Shown here in pieces: positions 15,986 to 25,189 of a DNA stretch of 64,000 nucleotides. This DNA comes from Synechococcus sp. RSCCF101 (GTDB lineage: Bacteria; Cyanobacteriota; Cyanobacteriia; PCC-6307; Cyanobiaceae): assembly GCF_008807075.1 (NCBI RefSeq), contig NZ_CP035632.1, positions 496,001 through 560,000 on the forward strand, written 5' to 3'. The notes beneath the pieces are model-generated. The model searched no databases. It was not told the origin of the DNA and saw only the letters and a list, made by a program, of their open reading frames with translations. Numbering within the stretch: position 1 is the first letter of the stretch; every line of letters begins with the position of its first letter. Made by a program: the position numbers and the translations under genes.

Positions 15986-16672
15986 ATGGATTTCACTCCC
16001 TACCTTCATCAGCTCGTCGACGAGGATCAGCAGGCGGGCCTGTTGTCGGTCGCTGTTGATGGCCGTGTCGCTCTGGCGATGAAAGGACGCTTGCTGCTGC
16101 GTTGCTTCTGCGAGAGCCTCGGCAGGCAGGGGGACATCGGCTGTGCAGTGACCGATGTTGACTCCTGCCTGGTCCATCTGGAGCGCGATCCCTACACGCT
16201 GCTGTTGTGCACGGATACGCTGGAGTCCGGCAACGGCTTCGATCTCGCCCGCCGGGCCAAGACGCTCCAGCCGGGCCTGAATGTGGTGGTGATGGCCCTG
16301 AAGGATGTGATCCCGATGGAATATGCCGATGCGCCCTGGTTGCAGGCTGTGGTGGCCGAAGCGGATGTGATCGAGGATCACAAGCCTCTGGAAGCCGCGG
16401 TGCTGGCGGTGATGGGAGGTCGCTCCTACCGCAGCAGCTCACTGCGGAGTGGATCGCTTCCCTATCTCAGCTGTCCGAGGCTGACGCCACGGGAGTATGA
16501 GGTGCTCGACCTGGTGGCCAATGGGCTCACCAACAAGGAGATTGCCACTCAGATCGGTGTGAGTGAGGAAACCGCGCGCACCTACAGCAAGCGGCTGCTG
16601 CGCACTCTCGAGGTGAGCAATCGGGTGCAGGCGGTGCTCAAGGGCATGCGCTGCGGCATGGTGAACCTCTGA
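15986..16672 (+). CDS. LuxR-type response regulator with degenerate receiver
   Basis: The 228-aa start MDFTPYLHQLVDEDQQ (15986) is chosen over an in-frame TTG at 15923. The C-terminus is a NarL/LuxR helix-turn-helix (LTPREYEVLDLVANGLTNKE, then IATQIGVSEETARTYSKRLL). The N-terminal receiver-like domain has LLLCTDTLESGNGFDLARR where the phosphoacceptor Asp would sit, but the N-terminal acidic pair is reduced to a single Asp (VAVDGRVALAMKG). Phosphorylation is therefore uncertain. It resembles the picocyanobacterial LuxR regulators. Targets are unknown. Confidence 0.85.
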   Translation: MDFTPYLHQLVDEDQQAGLLSVAVDGRVALAMKGRLLLRCFCESLGRQGDIGCAVTDVDSCLVHLERDPYTLLLCTDTLESGNGFDLARRAKTLQPGLNVVVMALKDVIPMEYADAPWLQAVVAEADVIEDHKPLEAAVLAVMGGRSYRSSSLRSGSLPYLSCPRLTPREYEVLDLVANGLTNKEIATQIGVSEETARTYSKRLLRTLEVSNRVQAVLKGMRCGMVNL

Positions 16673-16673
16673 A

Positions 16674-17708
16674 TCAGACCCGATGCACGGCGGCCGTTCC
16701 CTTGGCGCGCTGCTTGAGGGCGATGAGCACATCATCAGCCGTTCCCAGCAACGCCTGTGCCGACGACCCGGGGTCGGGGATCGCTGCTGCCGCACCGATG
16801 GTGACGCGCGGCTGGATCGGGCCGGCCTCGGTGTCGATGGTGCGATCGGCGATGGTCGCCAGCAGCCTCTGCATCACGCTCAGCCCTTCGTCCGCCGTTG
16901 TGGCGGGCATGATCACCATGAACTCATCGCCCCCCCAGCGACCGATCGTGTCGTAGGGGCGGAGCCGACTCAGGAGAATGCCGGCCAGCTGACGCAGGTA
17001 GGCGTCGCCGATGAGATGGCCATGCCTGTCGTTGATCTGCTTGAAGCCGTCGCAGTCGATCATGGCCAGGGCCAGGCTGTTCTGCTTGCGGATGGCGTAA
17101 TCCCACTCCTTGTGCAGCATCCGGTTCAACCCTTCCCGGTTCCACAGCCGTGTGAGGGGGTCCACCAGGGCCTGGCGGGCCAGCTCGTTCAGCTCATCGA
17201 TCACCTCCGACTGCTGGTGGGACAAGGCCAGGGCCTGCAGTTCGGACTCCACGGTTTTGCCGAGATCCTCTAGCAGTTGCCGGTCGCAGTCCGGCATCTC
17301 GCGGGGTTCCCAACCGATGGCGCAGAGGGTTCCCAGCTTGATGGTGTCCGAGAGTTTCAGCGGGTAGCCGGCGTAGAAGCGGATGCCCGGTTCCCCCGTC
17401 ACAAGGGGATTGTCGGCAAAGCGCGGATCCTTGCGGGCATCGGGAACCACCATCATCGAATCGCCGAGGATGGCGTGGGCGCAGAACGCGACATCCCGGC
17501 TGGTCTCTGCAACGGGAAGGCCCTGAATCGACTTGAACCATTGCCGCTGCTCATCCACCAGGGACACCGCAGCCACCGGCACCTGCAGTGAGCGACACAC
17601 CATGCGGGTGATGCGTTCAAAACGCTCATCCAGGGGCGTATCGAGAATCTTCAGCCGGCGCAGAGCATTGAGCCGATCCGATTCATTGGCGGGGAGGGGT
17701 GCTTTCAT
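16674..17708 (-). CDS. GAF-GGDEF diguanylate cyclase
   Basis: This 344-aa protein has a GAF domain (~25-165; WFKSIQGLPVAETSRDVAFC) and a GGDEF domain (~185-340) with active site GGDEF and an I-site RPYD five residues upstream. It should synthesise cyclic di-GMP under control of the GAF ligand. It is a close paralog of the protein encoded at 18234-19268, with equal length and the same DERFERITRMVC-type opening. It is the last gene of a three-gene operon, 13 bp after the GAF-only gene. Confidence 0.95.
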   Translation of the reverse strand: MKAPLPANESDRLNALRRLKILDTPLDERFERITRMVCRSLQVPVAAVSLVDEQRQWFKSIQGLPVAETSRDVAFCAHAILGDSMMVVPDARKDPRFADNPLVTGEPGIRFYAGYPLKLSDTIKLGTLCAIGWEPREMPDCDRQLLEDLGKTVESELQALALSHQQSEVIDELNELARQALVDPLTRLWNREGLNRMLHKEWDYAIRKQNSLALAMIDCDGFKQINDRHGHLIGDAYLRQLAGILLSRLRPYDTIGRWGGDEFMVIMPATTADEGLSVMQRLLATIADRTIDTEAGPIQPRVTIGAAAAIPDPGSSAQALLGTADDVLIALKQRAKGTAAVHRV

Positions 17709-17721
17709 TCGGAATCCCGGC

Positions 17722-18237
17722 TCAACGCTGAGCCATGATATTGATCAACATGCTGGCCTTGAGTTCATTCACCACGGTCTCGGCCAGATCAGCGAGAAAC
17801 TGGATATCCTCCTCGCCCATGCTGCGGGGCTTGGTGTCGAAAACGCACAGGGCTCCAAGGCGGATGTCCGGACACAACGTCAGTGGATGCCCAGCATAGA
17901 AACGGATGCCTGCGTCACCGCTGACCAGTGGCGAGCCGGCCACACGGGCATCGGCCCGGGCATCCGGAATCACCAGCGTCGAGCCTTGCTGGATGGTGTG
18001 CTGACAGAACGAGTCATGCCTGGGAATCTCAACGAAATCCGCTCCCTGAAGCTCCAGGCACCACTGCCGCCGTTGATCGATCAGGCTGATGGCGGCGATC
18101 GGAACATCCAGAACCCGTTTCACCAGTCGCACGATGCGGCTGAATTTCGGATCGGGTTCTGAATCCAGAATGGAGAGGTTGTAGAGATGGGCCAGGCGCT
18201 GCTGCTCCTGCATCTCCTGCCCGGAGAGATCACTCAT
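17722..18237 (-). CDS. Stand-alone GAF domain protein
   Basis: This 171-aa protein consists of one GAF domain (ILDSEPDPKFSRIVRLVKRV, QWCLELQGADF, ARADARVAGSPLVSGDAGIR) with no output domain. It resembles the GAF halves of the two flanking diguanylate cyclases but is more divergent. Its ATG overlaps the stop of the upstream cyclase gene (ATGA at 18234-18237). It may modulate the cyclases by heterodimerising through GAF domains; this is inference. Confidence 0.88.
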   Translation of the reverse strand: MSDLSGQEMQEQQRLAHLYNLSILDSEPDPKFSRIVRLVKRVLDVPIAAISLIDQRRQWCLELQGADFVEIPRHDSFCQHTIQQGSTLVIPDARADARVAGSPLVSGDAGIRFYAGHPLTLCPDIRLGALCVFDTKPRSMGEEDIQFLADLAETVVNELKASMLINIMAQR

Positions 18238-19268
18238 GCCACTTCTGGCCGTTGCAGCGAGCGGACGGCGTTGCTGCCCTTGATCGCATGCTTCAGGCGA
18301 ATCAGGGTGTCATCGGCCTGCCGCAATGCTTCGCTGAGGCTGTCGTCATCGCCGGGCACCATGGTCACCGCTCCCATGGTGACGGAGCAGTGAATCGGTC
18401 CAGCGGAGCCATCGATCGATTGGCCGCAGATGGCGTTCTGCATGCGCGCCATGATCCGCTCGGTTTCATGCAGGGCGGAGCGCGGCAGAACGATCAGAAA
18501 CTCATCGCCGCCCCATCGCCCCAGGACGTCCATTCGGCGCAGCTCCCGCAGCAGGGTTCTGGTGATGGTTCTGAGCACGGCATCACCGCATGGGTGGCCA
18601 TGCAGGTCATTGATCTGCTTGAAGCCGTCGCAGTCCACCATCACGATCGAGAGCACGTCCTGATGGCGGCGTGCCTCGTCCCAGGCCCGCTGCAGCGCCA
18701 GTTCGATGCCGGCCCGGTTCCAGATCCGCGTCAGCGGATCGATGAGCGCCTGGCGGCGGGCTTCATCCAGATCGGTGGCCAGCTGGGCGTTGACCTCGGT
18801 GAGAGCCAGTGAGCGGAGCTCGGAGAGCACCACCTCACCCAGGTCTTTGAGAATCGCCTGCTCCGTGCTGCTGAACGCCCGCGGCACCCGGTCGATCGCG
18901 CAGAGCGTTCCCACCCTCAGATCCCTCTCCAGCGCGAGGGGCACGGCGGCGTAGGAGCGGATGTTGGGTGGGCCGGTCACCAGCGGATTGGCGCGGAAGC
19001 GGTGGTCGCGCTGGGCGTCCGCCACCACCATCGGTTCCGGCTTCTTGATGGCATGGGAGCAGAACGCCACCTCTCTGGGCGTTTCGGCTGCATCGAGCCC
19101 CTGAATCGATTTGAACCACTGCCGCGAGGCATCCACCATCGAGATGGCCGAGATCGGCACCCGGAGAGCCTGGCAGACCATGCGCGTGATCCGTTCGTAG
19201 CGCTCCTCGAGCGGGGTATCGAGCACACACAGGCGCCGCAGGGCATTCAGGCGTTCCGCTTCGTTCAT
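18234..19268 (-). CDS. GAF-GGDEF diguanylate cyclase (first of operon)
   Basis: The 344-aa start MNEAERLNALRRLCVLD (19268) gives the same length as the paralog at 16674-17708; longer in-frame extension upstream is low-complexity and rejected. A GAF domain (~15-160) is followed by GGDEF with active-site GGDEF and I-site RRMD five residues before it. It is a predicted cyclic di-GMP synthase. It is the promoter-proximal gene of the three-gene signalling operon. Confidence 0.93.
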   Translation of the reverse strand: MNEAERLNALRRLCVLDTPLEERYERITRMVCQALRVPISAISMVDASRQWFKSIQGLDAAETPREVAFCSHAIKKPEPMVVADAQRDHRFRANPLVTGPPNIRSYAAVPLALERDLRVGTLCAIDRVPRAFSSTEQAILKDLGEVVLSELRSLALTEVNAQLATDLDEARRQALIDPLTRIWNRAGIELALQRAWDEARRHQDVLSIVMVDCDGFKQINDLHGHPCGDAVLRTITRTLLRELRRMDVLGRWGGDEFLIVLPRSALHETERIMARMQNAICGQSIDGSAGPIHCSVTMGAVTMVPGDDDSLSEALRQADDTLIRLKHAIKGSNAVRSLQRPEVA

Positions 19269-19425
19269 CAGAGGGTCAGGAGGTCGTGAGGGTGCTCCCG
19301 ACGTGAGGAGTGTCCCCGGGCCGGCCGATGGCCGTGGCGCGGGCCGATGACGCCCGCTTCCCGCACGGGGCGGTGCCGGCTTCAACGGCCCATCCACCTC
19401 TCTAGATCCCCTGCGCCGCAGGCGA

Positions 19426-19444
19426 CTACCCCCTTCCGGGGAGG
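19426..19444. promoter_or_regulatory. C/G hairpin with TTCC loop upstream of GAF operon
   Basis: CTACCCCCTTCCGGGGAGG can fold into a CCCC/GGGG stem. It lies between the end of the FAD oxidoreductase gene (19450) and the GAF operon start (19268), so it could be a terminator for the former or an operator for the latter. It shares ACCCCCTTCC with 15444-15453. Confidence 0.35.
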
Positions 19445-19449
19445 ACGCC

Positions 19450-20682
19450 TCAGGCGACGAGCCACTCCCGCCAGCAGCGGCCGACCCGCTCACCCGAGAG
19501 CAGGGCCCCCTCCACCTGCCCGAATCCCGCACCGGCGATGCAATCGCCGCAGAATGCGAGCCGGAAGCGGGGGTGCAGGCTCAGCGCGGGGCTGAGCCCC
19601 GCACCGCGGGGACGGGCGGCTCCCCAGCGCATCAGCCAGGCTTCGCTGGGGTGGGGCGATGGGCCGCCGCCGGGCCACCAGGCCCGACTGAGCTGCAGCA
19701 GCGCCTGCTGGAGCTGGCTGAGAACGCTCGCCTCCGTTGCGCCTGCATCCGGCCCTCGGTCTTCGAGGCCGAGCGCCGCCCGCTGACGGGCACTGGCGGA
19801 GCCACGCGGCGTGAGTGGCCCGGTGGCGGCGGTGAAGGCGGCGCTGGCCTCCAGCAGCAGCGCCATCGATCCATCGGGCTGAGGCTGAAGCCGCAGGCGA
19901 TCGATGGACCCGTCTCCCTCCGCCGGCTCAATCGCATCAAGGCCGAGGGCCCGCCAGGGCTCTGCATCCGCTCCCTCGAAGCGCAGCACCGCCACCAGGC
20001 GCGCCTCCGTCCCCTGCCGGGCCAGCAGGTCGAGCGCCTGATCCAGCCTCCGGCAGGACGCTGCGTCCTCCGCGGCGGCCTGGGTCTCCAGCTCGCGCAG
20101 GGCCTGGCGCAGGGGCGGCGACGACCAGCCGAAGCTCGCGGCGCCGCGGGGATGGGCCAGCAGCGACCCGCAGATCACCAGCCCATCGCAGGGATCGAGC
20201 AGAGGTTCTCCTTCCGCACCGAGCAGCCTCCAGCCGCCCGATCGCTGCGGCCGGAGCCGGTGCACCAGCGTTCCATAGCGGGTCTCCAGCGGCGCGATCG
20301 GATCCGCCAGCAGGCCCCGGCAGAGACCGTCCATGCCGGGGCGGCCCATCAGCACGGCCTCGGCCGGTGCTGCCTCGGCGGAGCGCCGGGGCGGCTGGCT
20401 GCTGCTGGCCCGCGCCAGGCGCAGCGGCCGCTCCTCCAGCCAGCCGCCCGCCAGCAGCGGCTGCAGCAGCCGGCGTGCCTCGGGGCTGGAGACCGTGAAC
20501 CAGGGCGTGCCGTGGTTCACGGTCTCCTCAGGTCGATGCCGGGAGCGGCGGCTGGCACAGCGTCCGCCCGGACCGCGGCCCATCTCCACCAGCGAGAGCC
20601 GCCCGCTGAAGCCATGCCGACGCAGGCTGGCGGCGGCGCTGCAGCCGGCCACACCGGCTCCGATGATGGCGATGTGGCTCAT
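19450..20682 (-). CDS. NAD(P)/FAD-dependent oxidoreductase (renalase/amine-oxidase-like)
   Basis: The 410-aa protein opens with MSHIAIIGAGVAGCSAAASL (GxGxxG) and the GRGPGGRCASRRS loop typical of renalase-like and amine-oxidase flavoproteins. It ends with a FAD-contact segment FRLAFCGDCIAGAGFGQVEG ahead of LSGERVG. It binds FAD non-covalently; the substrate is unknown. It is divergent from pyrFE with a 77-bp gap and has no signal peptide. Confidence 0.85.
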   Translation of the reverse strand: MSHIAIIGAGVAGCSAAASLRRHGFSGRLSLVEMGRGPGGRCASRRSRHRPEETVNHGTPWFTVSSPEARRLLQPLLAGGWLEERPLRLARASSSQPPRRSAEAAPAEAVLMGRPGMDGLCRGLLADPIAPLETRYGTLVHRLRPQRSGGWRLLGAEGEPLLDPCDGLVICGSLLAHPRGAASFGWSSPPLRQALRELETQAAAEDAASCRRLDQALDLLARQGTEARLVAVLRFEGADAEPWRALGLDAIEPAEGDGSIDRLRLQPQPDGSMALLLEASAAFTAATGPLTPRGSASARQRAALGLEDRGPDAGATEASVLSQLQQALLQLSRAWWPGGGPSPHPSEAWLMRWGAARPRGAGLSPALSLHPRFRLAFCGDCIAGAGFGQVEGALLSGERVGRCWREWLVA

Positions 20683-20759
20683 GGGCGGCCGGCCGGCGGC
20701 GCCGGTGTGCGAGGGTTCGGTGCAGGAGGGGGGAGCCGAACCCCGGGGAGGTTGCCGCG

Positions 20760-22232
20760 ATGACGGGCCCGTCCTGTTTTGTGAAACTCACCGAGGCGAT
20801 CGCGGACCGCGGCTCGCTGCTCGTGGCCGGCCTCGATCCGAATCCGGAGATGCTCGGCAGCTGGAGCCGGCGCGAGGGAGTGGCCTCGGCCTCGTTCCTG
20901 GCGGTGGCACGGCGCTGGATCAAGTCGGTGATCGAGGCCACGGCCGATCACGTCTGCGCCTACAAACCCACCCTCGGCTTCTATCAGGCGCTGGGTCCGA
21001 TCGGGCTGGATCTGCTGCGGGAGGTGCGGGAGCTCGTGCCGCTCGAGATCCCCCTGATCCTCGATGCCAAGCACGGCGACCTCAACAGCAGTTCGGCGCT
21101 GGCCCGCCACTGGTTCGAGGACCTGCTGGTGGACGCGGTGACCCTCACCCCCCTGGCCGGGCAGGACATCGCCGCTCCCTTCCTGCTCTACCCCGGCAAG
21201 GCGGTGGTGATGAGCTGCCACAGCTCCAACCCCGGCGCCCGCGTGCTGCAGCACCATCCCGACGACAGTCAGCCGCTGTATCTGCGGATCGTGCGGGAGA
21301 GCCAGCTCTGGGCCACCCCCGAGCAGCTGATGCTCGAGGTGGGCACCACCGATCCGGCACTGCTGGCCACGGTGCGCCGCGAGGCTCCGAGCCGGGTGAT
21401 GGTGCTGCGCAGCCTGTGGGCCGTGGAGGAGCGGCTGCGGGAGATGGTGGAGGCCGGGCTCAGCGATGCCGGCGACGGCCTGTTGCTGCCACTGCCCCAG
21501 AACCTGCTGGTGGAGGAGCACCTGGGGGAGCGGGCCGCCGCCCTCAAGGCCGAGATCGGGGCCATGCGCGAAGGCCATCAGCCCCCTTCGGCCCAGTGCG
21601 ATCTGTGGCTGCCGCGGGAGCGGGAGGAGCCCGAGGGGCTCGATGCCCTGCTGGTGGATCTGCATGACATCGGTTGCCTGCTCTTCGGGGATCACGTGCA
21701 GGCCTCCGGTGCCGTGTTCAGCCACTACATCGACCTGCGCCAGATCATCTCCGATCCCAACCTGTTCCATCGCGTGCTGCATGCCTACGCCCATGCGATG
21801 CAGGGTCTGCGCTTCGATCGGGTCGCCGGCATCCCCTACGGCTCCCTGCCCACGGCCACGGGCCTGTCGCTGCAGCTCCACACACCGTTGATCTACCCCC
21901 GCAAGGAGGTGAAGGCCCACGGCGCCCGCCGGCTGATCGAGGGCGACTTCCAGGAGGGGGACCGGGTGCTGCTGGTGGACGACATCCTGATCAGCGGCGG
22001 CAGCCTGCTCGACGGCATCGCCAAGCTGGAGAGTTCCGGCCTCGAGGTGGAGGACGTGGTGGTGTTCCTCGACCACGGCAGCGGCGGTCGCCAGCGGGTG
22101 GAGGCGGCGGGCTACCGGGTTCATGTGGTGTCGTCGCTGCCGCATCTCGCCGGCGTGCTGCAGGCGGCGGGGCGGCTCAGCGCCGATCAGGCCTCCCTGC
22201 TGACGCACCAGGACAGGCTCTCACCGGCATGA
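20760..22232 (+). CDS. pyrFE: Bifunctional orotidine-5'-phosphate decarboxylase / orotate phosphoribosyltransferase
   Basis: The 490-aa fusion has an N-terminal OMP decarboxylase of the second bacterial class (~1-275; [12 protein letters not shown] and catalytic [12 protein letters not shown] with Lys/Asp). The C-terminal orotate phosphoribosyltransferase (~300-490) has the PRPP loop [14 protein letters not shown] and catalytic lysines in [10 protein letters not shown]. Together they convert orotate to UMP. The order PyrF-PyrE is the reverse of animal UMP synthase and matches the arrangement known from kinetoplastids and reported in cyanobacteria. It converges on pyrC with a 46-bp 3' overlap. 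Confidence 0.95.
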   Translation: MTGPSCFVKLTEAIADRGSLLVAGLDPNPEMLGSWSRREGVASASFLAVARRWIKSVIEATADHVCAYKPTLGFYQALGPIGLDLLREVRELVPLEIPLILDAKHGDLNSSSALARHWFEDLLVDAVTLTPLAGQDIAAPFLLYPGKAVVMSCHSSNPGARVLQHHPDDSQPLYLRIVRESQLWATPEQLMLEVGTTDPALLATVRREAPSRVMVLRSLWAVEERLREMVEAGLSDAGDGLLLPLPQNLLVEEHLGERAAALKAEIGAMREGHQPPSAQCDLWLPREREEPEGLDALLVDLHDIGCLLFGDHVQASGAVFSHYIDLRQIISDPNLFHRVLHAYAHAMQGLRFDRVAGIPYGSLPTATGLSLQLHTPLIYPRKEVKAHGARRLIEGDFQEGDRVLLVDDILISGGSLLDGIAKLESSGLEVEDVVVFLDHGSGGRQRVEAAGYRVHVVSSLPHLAGVLQAAGRLSADQASLLTHQDRLSPA

Positions 22233-23269
22233 AACGGCACCAGCGGCACCGCTGAGCCGCTGGCGGTGGGCAGCTCCAAGCGCCTGGGCACCGCAGTGGG
22301 CTGCCGGCGTAGCCGCAGCCGGCCCTCATTGAGCGGCAGGCCGTAGAAGCGGGGGCCGTGTTCGCTGGCGAAGCCTTCCAGATGCTGCAGGGCGTTCTCC
22401 TCCTCGAACACCTGGGCGTAGCTCTCGAGCGCGTTCGGAGCATTGAAGATGCCGGCGCAGCCGCAGTCGGTCTCCTTGCCGCTGCGGGGGTGGGGTGCGG
22501 AGTCGGTGCCGAGGAAGAAGCGGGGATCGCCGCTGGTGGCGGCCCGGCGCAGGGCCAGACGGTGCCGTTCCCGCTTGGCCACCGGCAGGCAGTAGAAGTC
22601 GCTGCGCAGGCCGCCCATGAACATGGCGTTGCGGTTGATGTGCAGGTGGTGAGGCGTGATCGTGGCGGCGAGATTGGCATCGGCAGCCAGCACGAAGTCC
22701 ACCGCCTGCTCGGTGGTGATGTGCTCGAACACCACCTTGAGATCGGGGTGACGATCCAGCAGCGGTTTCAGGTGCCGTTCGATGAACACCGCCTCGCGAT
22801 CGAAGATGTCCACATCCCGATCGGTGACCTCGCCGTGGATCAGCAGCGGCATACCGATGCGCTCCATCGCCTCCAGCACCGCTTCGATCAGGGAGAGATC
22901 GCTCACCCCTGAGGCGGAGTTGGTGGTGGCATTGGCCGGGTAGAGCTTGGCGGCGGTGAAGACCCCCTCGGCGTGGCCCCGCTCCAGTTCGCTGGGATCG
23001 AGGTCGTCGGTCAGGTAGGCCGTCATCAGCGGGGTGAAACCGCTGCCCTTCGGCAGAGCCGCCAGGATGCGCTCGCGGTAGGCCCGCCCGGCGGCGACGG
23101 TGCAGACCGGTGGCCGCAGGTTCGGCATCACGATCGCCCGGGCGAACACGGCCGCGGTGGGGGGCAGCACCGCCTCGAGCATCTCGCCGTCCCGCAGGTG
23201 GATGTGCCAGTCGTCGGGCTGACGGATGGTCAGTTCCGTGACGGAGCGTTCAACCGGACGGTTCGGCAT
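22187..23269 (-). CDS. pyrC: Dihydroorotase (type II, PyrC)
   Basis: The 360-aa amidohydrolase has a metal site HIHLRDG, a carboxylated lysine in [13 protein letters not shown], further metal histidines in LIHGEVTD and FEHITT, and the catalytic Asp in LGTDSAPHP. It cyclises carbamoyl-aspartate to dihydroorotate, the step before orotate formation, and is encoded tail-to-tail with pyrFE. The final ~15 codons overlap the pyrFE 3' end. An internal GTG nine codons in ([12 protein letters not shown]) is an alternative start. Confidence 0.95.
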   Translation of the reverse strand: MPNRPVERSVTELTIRQPDDWHIHLRDGEMLEAVLPPTAAVFARAIVMPNLRPPVCTVAAGRAYRERILAALPKGSGFTPLMTAYLTDDLDPSELERGHAEGVFTAAKLYPANATTNSASGVSDLSLIEAVLEAMERIGMPLLIHGEVTDRDVDIFDREAVFIERHLKPLLDRHPDLKVVFEHITTEQAVDFVLAADANLAATITPHHLHINRNAMFMGGLRSDFYCLPVAKRERHRLALRRAATSGDPRFFLGTDSAPHPRSGKETDCGCAGIFNAPNALESYAQVFEEENALQHLEGFASEHGPRFYGLPLNEGRLRLRRQPTAVPRRLELPTASGSAVPLVPFHAGESLSWCVSREA

Positions 23270-23359
23270 GGTGGGCGGCGGGTCAGCGGAAGGGCGGTTC
23301 AGTCCCCCTTCGCCATCATCGCCATCACGGTGCTGACCGAGTCGCCCGGAGCCGGTGCC

Positions 23360-25042
23360 TCAGCGGGCCGCCACCTGCAGTTCGGGCCCGGCGGCGGGCA
23401 GCCCGTCGACGGCCAGCCGCAGGCTGCTGATCAGATCGGCAGTGAGGTGACCGTCGGGCAGCAGATCCACCAGGCCCAGCTTCTCCAGGCGCTTGAGGGT
23501 GCTGCCGCTGGCCCCCACCAGGAACACCCGGCGGCCGGCCTCCATGGCCTCGGTCACGGCGTTCTCCAGGGCGAGGGAGGCGGTGACGCCCAGGTGGGAC
23601 ACCTCGCGCATGTCGAACACCACGGCGTCGCAGCCGCTGATGGCGTTGTGTTCGCGGGAGATCGATTTGGCCACGCCGAAGATCATCGGGCCGGCCAGCT
23701 GGAACAGCAGCACCCGACCCTGGCCGCGATCGATGAGGGCCTGCTCCTCGTCGCTGAGCTCCACGTCATCGTCGGCGGTGCTGATGGTCTTCACGGACTT
23801 CGACTGCAGGGCGCTCATGCGATCGATCGTGAGGATGTTGGCCACGAACACGCCGATGCCCACGGCCCAGATCAGATCGACGAAGACCGTCAGCACGATC
23901 ACGCCATACATGATCAGGGCCCCCTTCACCGACAGGTGATGGGCCCGCTTGAGGAAGCTCCAGTCGATGATGTTAATGCCCACCTTGAAGGCGATGCCGG
24001 CGAGCACCGCCAGGGGGATCTGAGCGGCGAGGGGGGCCGCCAGCAGGATCACCAGCATCAGGATCACCGCCCGGCTCACGCCGGAGAGGGCGGTGCGTCC
24101 ACCGCTCTGGATGTTGACCACCGTGCCCATGGTGGCGCCGGCCCCGGGCAGGCCTCCGAAGAGTCCGGAGGCCAGGTTGGCCAGGCCCTGGCCGATCAGT
24201 TCCTTGTTCGAGTTGTGTTCGGTGCGGGTGAGGCTGTCGGCCACCATCGAGGTGAGCAGAGCATCGATGCAGCCCAGCATTCCCAGCACCAGGCCATCCA
24301 CCACCATCAGCTGCAGCTGACCCAGCCCCAGGGTCGGCATGCTCAGGGCGGGGAAGCCCGAGGGGATCTCACCGATGCGGCGGATGTCGGCATCGCCGAG
24401 CAGGGTGATCGAGACGATGGTTCCCACCACCAGCGCCAGAAGCTGGGGCGGGCAGACCTTCTTGATGCTCCTTGGGGTGAACCAGAGGATGGCCAGGGCC
24501 AGCAGGGCCAGGGCGGTCTCCATCGGCTGGATACCGGCAAGCAGTTCAGGCAGGGCCAGGAGGGAGCCCACAACGCCCCCCTTGGGACTGGACTGGCCGA
24601 GGAACGGGGCCAGCTGCAGCACCATCAGAATGATGCCGATGCCGGACATGAAGCCCGACACCACCGTGTAGGGCATCATCGTGATGTAGCGCCCCAGCCG
24701 GAAGAAGCCGAAGAGCAGCTGGAAGCAGCCCGCCAGCATCACCACGGTGAAGGCCATCGCCATGCCCGTGGCCGCATCCGGAGCGTTGGTCGTGAGGCTG
24801 GCGATCACGGCGGTGAACACCACGGTCATCGGACCGGTGGGCTCTGAGATCAGGGTGGGGGTGCCGCCGAAGAGGGCGGCCACAAGGCCGATGATCACCG
24901 CGCCCCAGAGACCGGCGGCGGCCCCGGCACCCGAAGCCACGCCGAAGGCGAGGGCCATGGGCAGGGCGATCACCGCGGCGGTGATACCTCCGAACAGATC
25001 GCCGCGCAGGTTGTTGGCGTTGATCCGGTTCAGAATCTGCAC
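23360..25042 (-). CDS. bicA: BicA-type SulP sodium-dependent bicarbonate transporter
   Basis: The 560-aa start is the GTG at 25042 (MQILNRINANNLRGD), preceded by AGGGG at SD distance and matching the usual BicA N-terminus. The transmembrane SulP core contains GGTPTLISEPTGPMTVV and DSLTRTEHNSNKELIGQGL, both diagnostic of BicA. A C-terminal STAS domain follows (GRVLLFQLAGPMIFGVAKS). BicA imports bicarbonate with Na+ across the plasma membrane with high flux and modest affinity. The divergent neighbour is a cation antiporter. Confidence 0.95.
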   Translation of the reverse strand: MQILNRINANNLRGDLFGGITAAVIALPMALAFGVASGAGAAAGLWGAVIIGLVAALFGGTPTLISEPTGPMTVVFTAVIASLTTNAPDAATGMAMAFTVVMLAGCFQLLFGFFRLGRYITMMPYTVVSGFMSGIGIILMVLQLAPFLGQSSPKGGVVGSLLALPELLAGIQPMETALALLALAILWFTPRSIKKVCPPQLLALVVGTIVSITLLGDADIRRIGEIPSGFPALSMPTLGLGQLQLMVVDGLVLGMLGCIDALLTSMVADSLTRTEHNSNKELIGQGLANLASGLFGGLPGAGATMGTVVNIQSGGRTALSGVSRAVILMLVILLAAPLAAQIPLAVLAGIAFKVGINIIDWSFLKRAHHLSVKGALIMYGVIVLTVFVDLIWAVGIGVFVANILTIDRMSALQSKSVKTISTADDDVELSDEEQALIDRGQGRVLLFQLAGPMIFGVAKSISREHNAISGCDAVVFDMREVSHLGVTASLALENAVTEAMEAGRRVFLVGASGSTLKRLEKLGLVDLLPDGHLTADLISSLRLAVDGLPAAGPELQVAAR

Positions 25043-25189
25043 GCGTGCACCCCTTTGATGGGGGGAGATTAAGGGCATGACGGGTCGTATCGACGTCGCT
25101 GCCGCCTCCCGCGTCACTCCGGCGCCGTTCCGGCACCCCGCTCGCCTGCACGGCCCGGGAGCAGAGTGGGTCGCTCAAGCAGGGCGGGC

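Noticed and set aside
22973-24847. 624-codon plus-strand open frame
   Set aside because: It is antisense to pyrC and bicA, whose conserved motifs are unambiguous; the frame is His/Gln/Gly-rich, the typical shadow of a high-GC gene.
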